A stretch of 64,000 nucleotides of DNA. Source: Crocodylus rhombifer. Taxonomy: Eukaryota > Chordata > Crocodylia > Crocodylidae. The first letter of the stretch is position 1, and every line of letters starts with the position of its first letter. The stretch covers positions 6,013-70,012 of the forward strand of contig JAVSML010020808.1 in assembly GCA_038503035.1 (NCBI GenBank), in the 5' to 3' direction. The position numbers were made by a program, and so were the translations under genes. Below, one piece after another: positions 33,863-46,129 of this stretch. Under the pieces are notes generated by a model, which was not told the origin of the DNA, did not search any database, and saw only the letters and a list, made by a program, of their open reading frames with translations.

Positions 33863-35489
33863 TCCTGCAGGCTCTCATCGTAGGGTCTGCCCTGTAGTCC
33901 CTGAATCATGTGGGTGGCCCTCCTCTGGACCCTCTCAATGTTGCCCACATCCCTCCTGAAATGGGGTGCACAGAACTGGATGCAGTACTCCAGCTGTGGC
34001 CTGACCAGTGTTGCATAGAGAGGGAGGATCACCTTGGCCCTACTTGAGATGCACCTGTGGATGCACGACAAGGTCCAGTTAGCCCCTCCAACCGTGACCT
34101 TGCGTTGTCAGCCCATGTTCATCTTGGAGTCGATTAATGACTCCAAGATCCCTTTCTGCCACCATGCTCTCGAGAAGGGTGTTTCCCATCTTGTAAGTGT
34201 GCTGTTGGTTACTACTGCCCAAGTGCAGCACCCTGTACTTCTCAGTATTGAAGCGCATCCTGTTTTTGCTAGCCCACCCCTGTAACCTATCCAGGTCTTG
34301 CTGCAGTCTTTCCCTCCCTACTAGCATGCTCACCTCACCTCAAATGTTGGTATCATCAGCAAATTTTAAACGGGTTGCTTTCCCTCCCCCCACCCCATCA
34401 TCCAAATTGCTGACAAATTGAACAGCGCAGGCCCAAAGACCGAGCCCTGGGGGACTGCTGCCCACTTCCTCCCAGGTTGAATATGACCCATTCACCACCA
34501 CCCTCTGATTATGACCCTTCAGCCAGTCTGCAATCCATCTGACTGTGTAGGCATCAGTGCCACAGTTGCCTAGTTTTTTAATGAGGATGGGGTGGGAGAT
34601 GGTGTCAAAGGCCTTGCTGAAGTCCAGGAAGACTCTGTCCATGGTGACACCTGCATCCAATGCTTTTGTGCCCTGATCATAAAAAGCAATCAGGCTGGTC
34701 TGACATGACATGACCTGCCCGTAACAAAACCATGCTGGTTCTCCTTGAGTATCATCCCTGAAGCCGGCCCATTGCAGATGTGCTGCTTGATGATCTTCTC
34801 AAAGAGTTTCCCTAGGATTAAGGTGAGACTGACAGCCCTATAGTTGCCTGGGTCCTACCTCCTCTGTTTTTTAAAGTTGGGGACCACATTGGCTATCTTC
34901 CAATCATCTGGCACCTGGTCTGAGCACCATGAGCACTCGTAAAGCCGTGCCAAGGGCCCTGCAATAACCCCTGCTAGCTCCCTCAACACCCTGGGGTGGA
35001 GAGCATCTGGACCTGCTGATTTGAACACATCCAGCCCCTCCCAGAAGCTCTCTAACCCGGTCCTCCCCCACCTGAGGTCTGGAGGCATTCCCCTCAAGTC
35101 CATCTTGCATCACGGTGGGGAAGTCCTGGTCCCTGCCCAAGAAAACAGAGGTGAAGAATTGGTTAAAGAGGTCTGCTTTCTCCTCTGGTGTAACCACCAG
35201 ATTGCCCAGAGGATCTTGCAGGGGCCCCACATTTCCCAGTGCTTTCTTCATCCTCCCTATATATTTGGAAAAGGACTTTTTATTGCCTTAGAGCTAGGAC
35301 TAGCATCTGAGATCAATGTCTGCCTTAGCTTTCCTGACAGCCCCCCCTACAGGCCCAAGCAGTGGAGGTATACTCCTCTTTCCACCAGTTGCATACCACC
35401 TTTTTGGCAATCAGGCATTCCCAGATGTCCTTGGTGAGCCGGGGGGCTTTTGGGCACTCTTTTGCCCCCCCCCCAGCTGCTTGTTGAAG
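33863..35489 (-). mobile_element. CR1 LINE with reverse transcriptase, antisense, nested in another CR1
   Basis: The - strand encodes, in order, a linker segment EEKADLFNQFFTSVF (34904-35251), fingers SAGPDALHPRVLRELAGVIA (34855-35103), FLDFSKAFDTISHPILIKKL and a FADD box (34340-34711), DRLQGWASKNRMRFNTEKYR (34079-34333) and QFCAPHFRRDVGNIERVQRR (33721-34071). Frames are broken several times. It lacks the CR1 3' tail, so the 3' side is lost too, which is unusual for simple 5' truncation. Confidence 0.88.
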
Positions 35490-35745
35490 AAATGTAGGTT
35501 GGAGGTTAGTCCGAAAGCTCCTCCTGTAAGGGTGGTCAGCATTGGAACAGGTTACCGGAAGACGGTATGGAATTTATCACAATTTTTTTAGGAGCAGGTT
35601 AGATGGAGAATTGGCTGGGATGGTTTAGCCAGGGATGCTCTTGCCTTGAGCAGGGGCCTAGACAAGATGACCTTGTGAGGTCCCTTCCAGGACCCCAGGA
35701 GCATATACTCTCTACACTCCCTACTTTCCTATGATCCTAAACTAA
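35490..35745 (+). mobile_element. CR1 LINE 3' tail, right half of the split copy
   Basis: Sense CR1 end: AAATGTAGGTTGGAGGTTAG, then GAATTGGCTGGGATGGTTTA, GACCTTGTGAGGTCCCTTCC and a final TTTCCTATGATCC. With 33676-33862 it forms one CR1 tail interrupted by about 1.63 kb. Confidence 0.82.
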
Positions 35746-38497
35746 TTGGAATTCATCAGAAAAAAATATAGTTGTTACTGTTCTCAAGTAAATGCAAAAC
35801 TTACTGGTCTGACTTGAGTGCAAAGCTCTGTGAAGAAAGGTGAGGTGATTTCTTCAGACTGAAAAAGAGGAGGAACTAGGAGCCCCCTGTCCACCTGCAC
35901 ACTCCTTTGGAGCTTCACATGTGCTACAACTTGGAGATTTAGCTAGTTCATTAGTCCTATTACCTTTTAGTCTGAGATGGAGTTCTCTTCTTCAGTCTTC
36001 CTGTCATCTGCAGCGTACCTAGTTACCTCTAGTATTTAGTTTGTTACCTGTTGGTGGCATTTGTTCATGACAAAATCATTTCTCTCTCTCTTTTTTTTTT
36101 TCATTTTGAGGGGAACTTTTACTCTAAAGGAAATATGTCAGGGTAGAAGCTGGGATGTAAAACACTCTTTCCATAGCCCTGGTTCTCTATCCTTGGGCCC
36201 TGAGTCATGGTTATGTTGGGCAGTGATTCCACAGAGCATGTAGGGTCACATCTTATCAGCTTGGGACTTGGTCATTAACTTCAGCTTTACACACCACCCT
36301 ACAACCTTCACTAGTTTCTATTAGTGGAAGAGGAAGCCTTTCCATAAGCCATGACCCAGTTATAGAGCTTAGAGACCTTTCCCTAACTTCTCCATCTGTC
36401 CCTTACTTCAGTGAGCCTGTCATTTTTGAGTATCCTGGAGTCAGATGCCCTTTGAGATACCAGTATCTGATAAGCTGGGATGCAACTGTAGTCCAAATCC
36501 CTATGAAAGATGTGGAGGACTACACATGAATTGGATACTTTGCAAGCTGCTGTGGGCTGGAAAGGGAGCCTTATCTACCAATGGCAGAGCCAGAATACTG
36601 TAACAGACTCCAACTCTGCCCGCTGCGCTTCATGAAAGCTGAACAAAAAGTACTAGGGAGGGAGAGGATATTATTTCTGTTTGACCTCTTTATTTGGAGC
36701 AAATGAAAAGGTGCAGCAATTTAAGAATGCATCAAAGGTAAAGAAGGTTAAAATGCTCCACCTACTGGGAAGAAAATCTTCCCTGTGAACCTCCGATACA
36801 GGATAGCAAAATCCAAGGCTCTGTTGCTATAACTCAAGATTTTGGGCTTAGGGGAGACCTCTCCATTGATTAAACTGTTTGCACCAGTGGCTGTGTCCAG
36901 ATAAGCATAGCCATGTGGTATGTAGCACTGCAGACACATATGTGACACCACATACCACATGTTCAGCTGTTCTCTTCACTCCAAGGGAGCAGTGTGTGGA
37001 GGTGCAGGACTGGTCCCTGGATATCCAGGGGTCAAGAAAAACCTGCAGGAAAAAAGTGGAGCAGCAATGAGGGGGCAGTGTGAGTCACTCAAAACCAGAG
37101 CTTGGCTGGCAGGAGTCACACTCCAGCTTCTGGCCAGGCTCTGAGCAGCAGCATCACCACAGCTGCAGCCCCAGGAGCCCAGATAAGTGCTGGCTCCAGT
37201 CCCCGCTACTCCACCTGGGGTAACCTGCCTCATGTCAGAGGGCACATGGATCATAGGGTCCCACTGCCAGTTGTCCCTGGGGAACCAAACATCCATGCTT
37301 GCGTGGATGTGGCCAGTGGTGTCAGAGGACCGGGGAGTGGGGGGCAAAAATAGTTTGCAACTAATGTCAGATGTTGTCAATACTTGTTTGGTGACCAATA
37401 GCAATGTGATTATCTTGGCTGCTAGACTTGGGGTTCCATGGTATTTTGACCTCTAAGAGAAGACCTGGCACTTGAGGACATAAAGCTATTTAGCACCAAG
37501 ACTGAGGAGGTCCACTGTGCCATAGAGGACTCAAGGGCAACAGTCTGGGTGCTGCACAGCATGGACAACACACTGTCTCTCAGAAGTCAGCAACTGAAAG
37601 ATCTGTGTCCTCTTCACTAGCAGCCTACAGAAATGGCAGTGCATCTACATGTAGCAATAATCATGTCAGACAGGTCCAGTCAGCCCATCTCACTTCAAGC
37701 CACAAGCAACCAATCCCTTTGACGGGACTGCTGAGAGTTTTGAACTACCTTCAGGGATCCCAGATCACTCTTTGGACTGCTGATGCCAGGTATATGTGGA
37801 CTTGTATTAGCATAGAACAGTGGGTCCTGAACATTGTCTTGGCAGGCCATCCAGTTCCTTGGTGCCAGTTTTCCATCTTCATTCTCTGAACCTCTTTAGG
37901 GCTGCTCCTTGTTCCTTTCACTGGGGACAATCAAAGAAATTCCCATCAGCACTGGAGAAAAAGGTTCTGCAACAGTTACTACCTAACAACAAAAGGAGTG
38001 ATGACCCATCTTGGATTAGAGGAAGCATAATGTGTTCACTGCATGCAAGCCGTGATACTGACACAAGTCACCACACGCTCCTCCCTGGAATCGAAAGAAT
38101 TCTTTTGCATTTCTTGATATTCAAGAGGCAACTTCTGAATGGTTATCATTCCACCGCTCAGAAAATTCCTGAGGTGCAGCATAGGTCACAACCATTCTCA
38201 GTACAAGGTTTTCTTTCAACATGTTGAAGGACATTCACAAAGGCCCGTGCAGTGATGGCTGTCTACCGAAGAGAGGATTGTACTTCAAGGTACCCATATC
38301 CAGATGGCTGACTAGCAAGGGGGAAGATCTTACCAATAAGTATCTGAAAATGTTTGCCGCTCTCTTCACTTGTTCAATCACCTGGGCTTCATGAGGGTAA
38401 ATGGTCAGAAGCAAACCTCATCTTGGGGTCAGGCTCCAGTTCATTAGAGCTACCAAGAGATAAGAAGTTACTTGCCTACAGGAGCAGGAATTCTTAG
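35746..38497. other. Intergenic, mostly unassigned
   Basis: No gene was recognised. A 12-bp palindrome (CATGTGGTATGT at 36912 with its complement ending at 36961) opens a GC-richer block (36880-37340) that may be an unclassified DNA transposon. Confidence 0.4.
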
Positions 38498-38789
38498 CAG
38501 TGGTTCTCAACCTTTTTAGACTCAAGGCACCCCTTGGAAAATGCTGACTCCTGGTTTTCACTAGTTTTCTGACTACAGGGCAGTTTACCTGTTGCAGAAA
38601 CTTGGAAAGACCACACCAGGCCAGAATGTTTTTAACACTGTGGCTTCCTACTTCAAATCTCTCAGTTTATCTTGTGATTCCTGTTTGCACACCTGGCAGT
38701 GATAACACCTGATGTGCTGCACCCCTCAACATCCTTGAAAGGATCTCAAGGCATCCTAGGGTGCTGAAGCACCTGGCTGAGAATCACTG
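38498..38789. mobile_element. Non-autonomous hAT element (CAGTGGTTCTCAA termini)
   Basis: It begins CAGTGGTTCTCAACCTTTTT and ends GGCTGAGAATCACTG, with AAGGCACCCC and AAGGCATCC cores like the copy at 26705-26985. A clear target duplication was not found. Confidence 0.75.
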
Positions 38790-39966
38790 TTTTAGAGAAA
38801 TGCACCCCACCCGCCATGCCTCAGTACACAGCAAGGTGGTATGCATGTGGGCTAGCCATGTACTGGTAGCCAAGAGCATGAGGTACACTAGTACTCATGG
38901 TAGAAGGTTCATATGGATGGCACATCTCAAAGAGCTCTGGTTTCTATAAGTTAGTGTTATCATATTTTCTCATATGCTCTCCTCCTCCCCCCCTCCACCC
39001 CCGACATACATGTTTTTGGAAGAGAGAATAAGAGGGGGATTTCTCCAGAGTCTCCCCTGACAGCCCAGCTTCCCCTGGCCGAACACCCGGTGGGGATTCC
39101 CTTTGGTGGTGGCACTGCCCCTGCTCACCCCACCTCCAAATTCCAGGCCCCTCCATGAGCCCTGTGGGTTGGATGATCCAATTCCATGAGCCTGATCACA
39201 GTACCTACTTGTGGGCTGTATCCTGGATACCCCTCTCATAGGATAATGTGCCAAATTAACACGTCTGTGTGTATAATGTTACAATATGTGAAGTTTCATT
39301 TCCTACACCTCTGTGTGCATGAACTTGTTCAACACCGCTCCTCAGGCCTGATATATATTCTTGTGCTTCTACTTAAGCGTAGGTACAAAGAAATGCATAA
39401 AAACCTGAGAGGCGGAGTCCTCTAGCAATTGTCTCCTGATATCACAACATCAATTTTGAGGCAAACTGTTCCCTCTCATGCATGGCCTTAGGTTATGGAC
39501 CGATATAACAATTGCATCAATATCAAAAGATACTGCTAGAAGCTGTTACCATGGAACAGTTACATCTGCATGATTCTGTGGCTACAGGAGTGCAGCACAA
39601 GTGCTCCAGCCTTAACCCTGTTTCAGTCCAGGTTAAAGTTGGGGTGATTTACCTAATTGATGTTGCTGCAGGCTCATGCTGACATCATACTCGGATCACA
39701 ACTGCTGCATCCTTCTAGAGCAGCCAAGATACATTTGTGTACTCTCCTCTGGGTGTCCTCATATCACTCTCCACTAGGGGTCACAGTTTTACTTGCAGAG
39801 GGAGCTAGTTTTAGACATATTAGCCCGAAGTCAGGCAGAAGTCAGGGCAGGGTGGCACCTTAGGGTATTTATACACATACTTTTTGCAGGGATGCGCCAG
39901 AGATCCACTGCTTTGGAGCACACTCAATAAATTCAGTCTGCTCCGCACACAAGCTGAAGCGAACTG
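38790..39966. other. Intergenic, partly repeat-derived
   Basis: Nothing coding was recognised. TCATATTTTCTCATATGC at about 38960 resembles the terminus of the TA-flanked element at 44533. Confidence 0.4.
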
Positions 39967-40134
39967 AACTGCACTGCGTGCAGTTGTAGAAGCGGCAAAA
40001 TGCATGTCAATGTGCAGAAAATGCTAGTGGTGTTTTAGTTCGCCTCCAAGGTGTTTTAGTTCAAAAGCATGCCACCGCCATTTTCTCAGCTCTGACATGC
40101 ATTTCGCTGCTTATACTACTGTATGCAGTGCAGC
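39967..40134. repeat. Foldback (inverted repeat) centred near 40050
   Basis: The left arm (39967-40033, with GCGGCAAAATGCATGTC) pairs with the right arm (40069-40134, with GACATGCATTTCGCTGC) with few mismatches. The loop carries GTGTTTTAGTTC twice. Probably a foldback-type non-autonomous element; its outer limits are unclear. Confidence 0.7.
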
Positions 40135-40367
40135 ACCAGGTGCTTTTCAAAGTGCCTGGCGCTGCGATGCATGAATATGTTAAAATGCCTATAGATACTA
40201 ACTCATTCAGAGAGGCATGAGCTTTTATAGGTGACAGCCTATTTTGTCAGATGCTGTATTTCATGACAAAGTAGGTTGTTGCCTTCAGAAGCTTATGTTT
40301 CTGTGAGTTTGTTTCTAAAGGCATTTTATACACGTGCTCCAGGGGTGGGGAGGGAGAGGGGGCGCTT

Positions 40368-40494
40368 TAATTAGAGAGGCTCCGAGAGCCGTTCTAATTA
40401 CAGTACCCACAGCGTCACGTATATCAATGTCCCCACACTTCAAAATGGCAGCAGAGGCACTTTATCTAAAGCTCATTTGATGAGCTTTGGATAA
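40368..40494. repeat. Two adjacent short hairpins
   Basis: TAATTAGAGAGGCTC pairs with GAGCCGTTCTAATTA (40368-40400), and TTTATCTAAAGCTCAT pairs with ATGAGCTTTGGATAAA (40461-40494). They may belong to the same repeat family as the foldback to the left. Confidence 0.55.
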
Positions 40495-41559
40495 AACATC
40501 CCTGCCACCTTTTTAAAGCATGGGGATTCAGATATGTGCTGCTGCAGTCATTACCGTGGTCATTACCATGCTTGATTGATTGAGTCTGCTCCGATGCACT
40601 GGAATTCCAGCGTGTTGGAGCAGCCTCCCTGCTTGTGTACAGGCTCCCGAAGGTTTTGCTCTGTCCTGCTTTCTGCAAGCTTTACCTGTAGTATCCATTT
40701 CTTCCTGTCTCCACAAAGCCCAGTAATAGACTCACTTGAAATGTTGCATTAGAATTTACTGTTCATCTGTGGTTCCTAGCATTTTGTAACACCCTACATT
40801 GTATTTGTGATTTTAATGTGAGCTACTTGAATCCTGGAGTGGCACAACAGAAGTTAATTCCTCCACCCAGATTTCTTCATTGCAGAGCTAGGTCCTGCCT
40901 CTTAACGTGACTGACGTTCCTTTAGCTTCTATGAAATACGAATTTCCTTGCAAAGCTCTGACCTGGAAACGTTTCTGGGATTTGGCAGTGATACATAATA
41001 AATGGCAGTTTAAGTGGAAGTCAGGTCATGTGTGCAGTGGTGCTGAGTGCTTTGTTTTTAACCACGCATGTTGCTCAAGCTTAGCTGTTAACCAGGCAAC
41101 AGCCTGCCCTCCCTCCTCTGCCAGAGGTCTAATGCTGCCTCCACGGTAACTCTTCCTTCTCCCATGATCCCATCAGAGTGCTCATGTAGGAGATATCAGC
41201 AGTGCTGACAATGCTAAGGGCTGCAGCATGGAAGAGTTGCGTTGTAGCAGTAGAGAGAACTGGCACTGAACTCAGACACAGGCCTATCTGCCTGTCAGTC
41301 ACATGCTCCCTGTGCCAAAAGGCCTTTTTCTAAAGAACAGCAGCGCTGCTGCCTGGGCAGTCGATTCCAACATGGGTATACACGCAGCTCTGAAAGTATA
41401 GGCTGCAGCAAAGATCCTGCCCTTATGTAGGTATGTTGCACAGCACTTAGGTGCCCTGCTCCTTAGAGTGGAAACCGATAGGGAGAGAGCCCTAGCAGTG
41501 AGCAGGGAGCCCCAGCTGCTGGTTACCAGGGCAAGCAGAGTAATTAGTGACCCACACCT
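40495..41559. other. Intergenic, nothing recognised
   Basis: No gene-like frame or repeat family was recognised. Confidence 0.4.
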
Positions 41560-42290
41560 GCCAGTGGTCAGCTGACCGGAAGGGGCAGGGCCTGGCACAT
41601 ACAAACCCCAGGGCTGAGACCAGGCTTGCAGTTCCCTGTCAGCCCTCAGGGGGGAAGGAGCTCTTCCAGAGTGACCAAAGGGGAGAGGCTGACTGCAGGA
41701 GCAGCTTCTGACAATGTTGAGGGACGGAGTATTCCCCAGTATGGTTTGAGTGATGCTGTAGCCGGGTGGCTTCAATTTAGGTTATAGCTGAGGGGCTTGT
41801 GGTTTGTTTGCTATTTTAAGACCGGTGGCTTGGGAGAGGCTGTAAGGGAATGGAGGAGGCCTCATAGGGGACCCATGGCAGCATGGGAACCCCAGCCCCA
41901 GAGAGGGGGGGGCAGCGAGACAGGGCCGCGGGGAGCCCAAGCGCCAGAGAGGGGGCCACACTGTAACAAGGCCCGGACTGAACAACGTCAGTTCCATCTG
42001 TGAGGCTTGGGGTGGTAAAGGGGTGGTAGGAGCCACACATAGCCCATAAGGCTAGGGTGCCCTGAGACACCCATTGCAGAATGGGACCCACGTAGGGTCT
42101 GGGAGTCCACAGGGTCAGATATTACAGCAAATTGTGTCCAAGAGGATGTAAGGCAGCCTCCCATATATTTATTCTCCATCAAAGACGTGGCGGGTGAGAA
42201 TCGAGGGTGCTCTTTGGGCCAGCTTGGCACAGGAAGGGAGCCTTGGGGAGATCACAGTGCTCTGGCAGGACCCCACGCGGTGACAAGGTA
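41560..42290. repeat. GC-rich unclassified repeat-like block
   Basis: GC-rich sequence with many overlapping open frames and no recognisable domain. It could be part of an LTR or other retroelement end, but no TG...CA ends, primer-binding site or target duplication was found. Confidence 0.25.
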
Positions 42291-42449
42291 AACAGATTGA
42301 AAGGTTTAAATTCAAATACATTTGGTTTCAGTGACCACAAAACGTGCCCTGTGCAATTCTGTAATTTGTGATTTAAACTGTCACTAGCTAGAACCATTCA
42401 TGCCTAAAATGCTGTGCCCCAGAAATTGAGCTTGTTGTGCAGAAAGCAC

Positions 42450-42595
42450 TCAAAGTTATTTAGACAGTAGCTATGTATCATTGTCCCTTGACTGATGATG
42501 GAAGACTGTAGCTCAGAGGTTAAGTAATTTGCTCCAGGACACAGTAACCCCTTGTCCTGCCTCCCAATCCAGTGCCCTGGTCACTGATCATCCTT
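42450..42595 (+). mobile_element. MIR-like SINE fragment
   Basis: The segment GTAGCTCAGAGGTTAAGTAA followed by TTTGCTCCAGGACACAG matches the conserved MIR/core-SINE region. The tRNA-derived head is not recognisable. Confidence 0.6.
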
Positions 42596-43055
42596 CTTAG
42601 TGGTGGATTACCATCCCATGCACTCTCCATAGACTGGGAAAAAAATGTAACAACGCCCTAACACGCAAGTGAAATAGTCATTGTTATGCTGTGTTCCCTG
42701 CAGGTGGTTCCAAATTAATCTTTTCCTCTCACCCATAATTTTTAATTCCCTCCCTTCCCCACTCCACCAACACCGCTCTCTTAGAGCCTGAGCCAAAGAA
42801 GGGCTGACTGCCTGTACATCTCCTGTTTAAGTCAGTTGGAGATGCCATGCTCAGTACTTCTCAGAATCAGACCACTCCTGAGGTGTGCAAAAATTTATTA
42901 ACTGAGACTTTTCTTTGCAAAGGAAATAGCTGACAGTTTCCTTGAGTACTTCTCTTTTTCAGACAGTTGATGTGATGTCAGGAAAGTGTTTGCTAACCAA
43001 AAGCCTCCTCAGGTTCATGGCTAGGATGCATTTGAAATGGTGTCAGTGTCACTCA

Positions 43056-43534
43056 GGGTGCTTGTACATGTGAATCCATTAAACATGTACACATGGTGAA
43101 AATATCACTTTGTGTGGCTTACGGGCGTCACATACAAGACTTTTGGATATAGTTTAGTTTGCAATATTGCAAATTGCAGCGAGACAGCTGTCAGCTTGCC
43201 CCCTGGCCATGGGAGAGGCAGGATCCACAGAAAAAAAGGATCAGGCCCCTTGCCACTTTGCCTGCAGCAGGCACCTGCTGAAAGCAGAAGTGGTGACTGG
43301 CTTGGTCCTTTTTTTTTTGGTGGAGCCTGCCCACCTCTTCTGTGGCTGCTGGGAGAGCTGCTGCCAAGCTGAGTGGCCCCTGAGCTGTGGTGGTGCCCCC
43401 CTGCGCCTGCCCAGGTGGGCTGCTAGCGAGCCAGGTGCTGCCCCAGTTCAGGGTCAGGAAATAGTTGGATTGGGCTGGGTGGTGCCTCTGCACTGGGGGC
43501 ATAGATTAAAACCCCATCATGTGTACAAGCACCC
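43056..43534. mobile_element. Harbinger-like non-autonomous element
   Basis: Terminal inverted repeats GGGTGCTTGTACATG and CATGTGTACAAGCACCC bound 479 bp, flanked by TCA and TTA, which fits a diverged 3-bp TWA target duplication. The interior is GC-rich and has no transposase. Related ends appear near 48670 and 50295. Confidence 0.6.
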
Positions 43535-44532
43535 TTACTGCCAAAGGCTCTCTGTAAATCATGTGAATCATGTCCTGCTAAGAATCCCTACCAACAGCAA
43601 GACCTTTCTGGTTTTCAGAGACATTCAGAAACCAGCCATTGGTCTCTCTTGCTTGTTTTATATCTATCAGGGTTCTGCTGAGGGGATCAGTCTGATCATC
43701 AGCATGCTGTTCCAGCACTTCTAAAAGTGGTTTGGTTTCCATTTCTTGCTGAATGTAGGAAAGAAAAGCTTCCTTTGGAAAGCAGAATCCAGTTTGGGGG
43801 GAATTCTGTTAAGGTGTCATCCTGTTCTCTCCATATTATGCCTCTGTCTAGAGCTCATCTTTCTTTCTTGCCAACTCCTTTCATTAACTCTTTGTATCAG
43901 AGGCAAAGGTACAAATATGGGGAACGTGTTGTCTTGCCCTTTGATGAACCACTGCTGGAAATCCCCTCCTGCCAGCATCAGTTCATACTCTTACTCAGCA
44001 CTAATCAGAGAACCTCCTCCTGTGAATCACAGCACTCAGCTGGCAGTCCGACTTAATAAAGAGGCCGGTGCTGCACCACCAGTGGCAGCAGCAACTGCGC
44101 AAAGAAAATGCAGAGGTCAGTGAACCCTCCAGAACAGGATTCTGCGATGAGAAAAAGAGATCTCAGACTTTCCTTATTTTCTTTCAGCTCCTACTCTAGG
44201 GTCACCTGCTGTTCCCATCTTCTCCCTTTTTCTCTCCCTTTGTTGTTGACTATTCTGCTGTCTTCTGAGATCTGAATCTAATTTCCCACCATACCCTATT
44301 GTTGGGTGACCTGCCCTGCTCACCCTGTTTTAGCCATACCAATGACTCTCAAGTCTATCTTTTCATTGCCACGGTTTTTGGTTTGGTTTTTTTTTAAAGT
44401 CCAACCTCCATCTACTCTGCTATACCTGATCGTGGATATTCAATCCCCGCTCAGCTTCAACACAGTGAAAATTAACCTTCTCATCTCTTCTCCCTTTCTT
44501 TACCACCATCTTCCTGGTCACACAGATTACTA

Positions 44533-45345
44533 CCATATTTTCTCATATGCCATATGCACCTTTCCCCTAAAAAATCAGCTGCTGAAAATTGGGGTGCATG
44601 CCTCAAGCAAGGAAAGACTGCTGAACCCCACATGCTCACTGCACTGCCCCCAGTCCAGCATCCACAGGATTACTTCCCCCCCCCCCATTTTACTTAGTTA
44701 AGGGGACACTGTCAAGATGCTGCTGGACAGATGCTGTGCTGCTGCAGATTCTGCTTCTGAGTCTATAGCACGGTCTGCAGCAGCAAAGCATCCACCAGTA
44801 GCTTGAGTGTCCCTTTAACTAAGTGAAACCCAGGGAAGGGAAAATAACCCTGTGTATACAGGATGGCAGCAGTGCAGTGAGCACACAGCTGCTGGCTCTG
44901 GACAATAGGAGCCCTGTATGCTCACTGCATATGGTTACTTTCCCTTTCTACCCATTGTATAACTAGGAGCAGTGAAACGAGAAGGGCATCAACCCCATCA
45001 ACCAATTTAGAAGGGTGCCAGACTGGCACTCCCTGTGGTGCCCATGCCAGGGGAAGGGGGGAGGGTTGCTGCAGAGCTGTATGTAAGGAGCCCACGCTAG
45101 AATGGCCAGTGCCAGGAGCCAGTTTCCCAGGCACAGCAGCCTGAGCCCAAGCAGTCACCAGAAAGCAGAGAGCCTGGGCTGGGGCAGGTAAGATTCTGCC
45201 CCGCTTCCCCTTTTTAAGGTGTTATGTACTTTGTAACTTGAATACCAATATTTGCAAGGAAAAGTCTTTTTTTTCCCTTCATTCTGCCTTCTGAAAACAG
45301 GTGCATGTCTTATTTGGGGAGGGGGGATTATGTGAGTAAATACAG
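44533..45345. mobile_element. TA-flanked DNA transposon with internal foldback
   Basis: Left end CCATATTTTCTCATATGCC and inverted right end CTGTATTTACTCACAT are flanked by TA (44531-44532 and 45346-45347), as in Tc1/mariner elements. Inside, 44590-44750 and 44772-44925 are inverted copies of each other, meeting at CTTAGTTAAGGGGACACT and AGTGTCCCTTTAACTAAG. No transposase remains. Confidence 0.65.
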
Positions 45346-45995
45346 TACCTCACTGTCATTTCTCTGCATCTCCAGTATCACCAAATCCTGACGATATTTC
45401 CCTCCACAGTATATATAACCTAAAGGAGTTTCAGCACTTTTGCTCCTGCAGCTAGGAAACTTCTCCTCCAGGCCTTGGTTATCTCCTGCCTTGACAGATT
45501 TAAGGTTCTGGCTAAAATCTTCCATCTCTGTGACTGCTCAGCCCATTTGTCAGACACAGTCCAACTGAGTGTGGGTAGATAATGAAGGCTCTCCTGACCC
45601 TGACACTAGCAGGCTCTTTGCTAGAGGACCTATTGTCGAGTGCTAAAGCTGTGCCCTCAGAGGCTGATCAGGTCATTTCTGTAGCACTCCTGCATGCTGC
45701 CATTGGATCCACGTGTTTGGGGTACAAATCTATGGCAGAGCGCAATGCAATACAGCCATACCTGGGCTAACTTAGGTACCAAGAGCAATGCAGACTCATT
45801 ACCACAGTTCTCTGCACAAACACAGCCCTAATTAGCCTGGACAAAGTGGCTGACTAAAACAGCTACACTACTTCTAGTAACAAAGCTAGTTCATTCAGAG
45901 CTAGCCAAAGTACCTCTACATGGTACTGCACTGTGTCCTACAGGTCAGAGGCAGATTAGGATTTATTGAGGCCCTGGCCAAACACAAAACTGAGG
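45346..45995. other. Intergenic, nothing recognised
   Basis: No gene-like or repeat-family signal was recognised. Confidence 0.35.
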
Positions 45996-45998
45996 GCT

Positions 45999-46129
45999 CC
46001 CTCTAGAGGTGCACCAATATATTGGTTGCATATCAGATTGGCACTGATGAAAGGAAAATCAACATTATTGGCCATTGGCTTTTTTTTGCTGGCGTAGCCA
46101 ATTAACATCACTGATAAATGCCCCATGCT
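45999..46129 (+). mobile_element. hAT-like left terminus (TAGAGGTGCACC)
   Basis: TAGAGGTGCACCAATATATT followed by a self-complementary run resembles the terminus of a reptilian hAT family. The matching right end was not found, although CTTGTGCGCCCCTGCTA near 47260-47276 is a weak candidate. Confidence 0.45.

Noticed and set aside
35021..35437. A 138-codon + strand frame
   Set aside because: It is the complement of the antisense CR1 reverse transcriptase, whose - strand translation gives the real motifs.
41560..42290. A solo LTR or endogenous retrovirus
   Set aside because: No TG...CA ends, target duplication, primer-binding site or gag/pol similarity could be seen. Kept only as an unclassified block.
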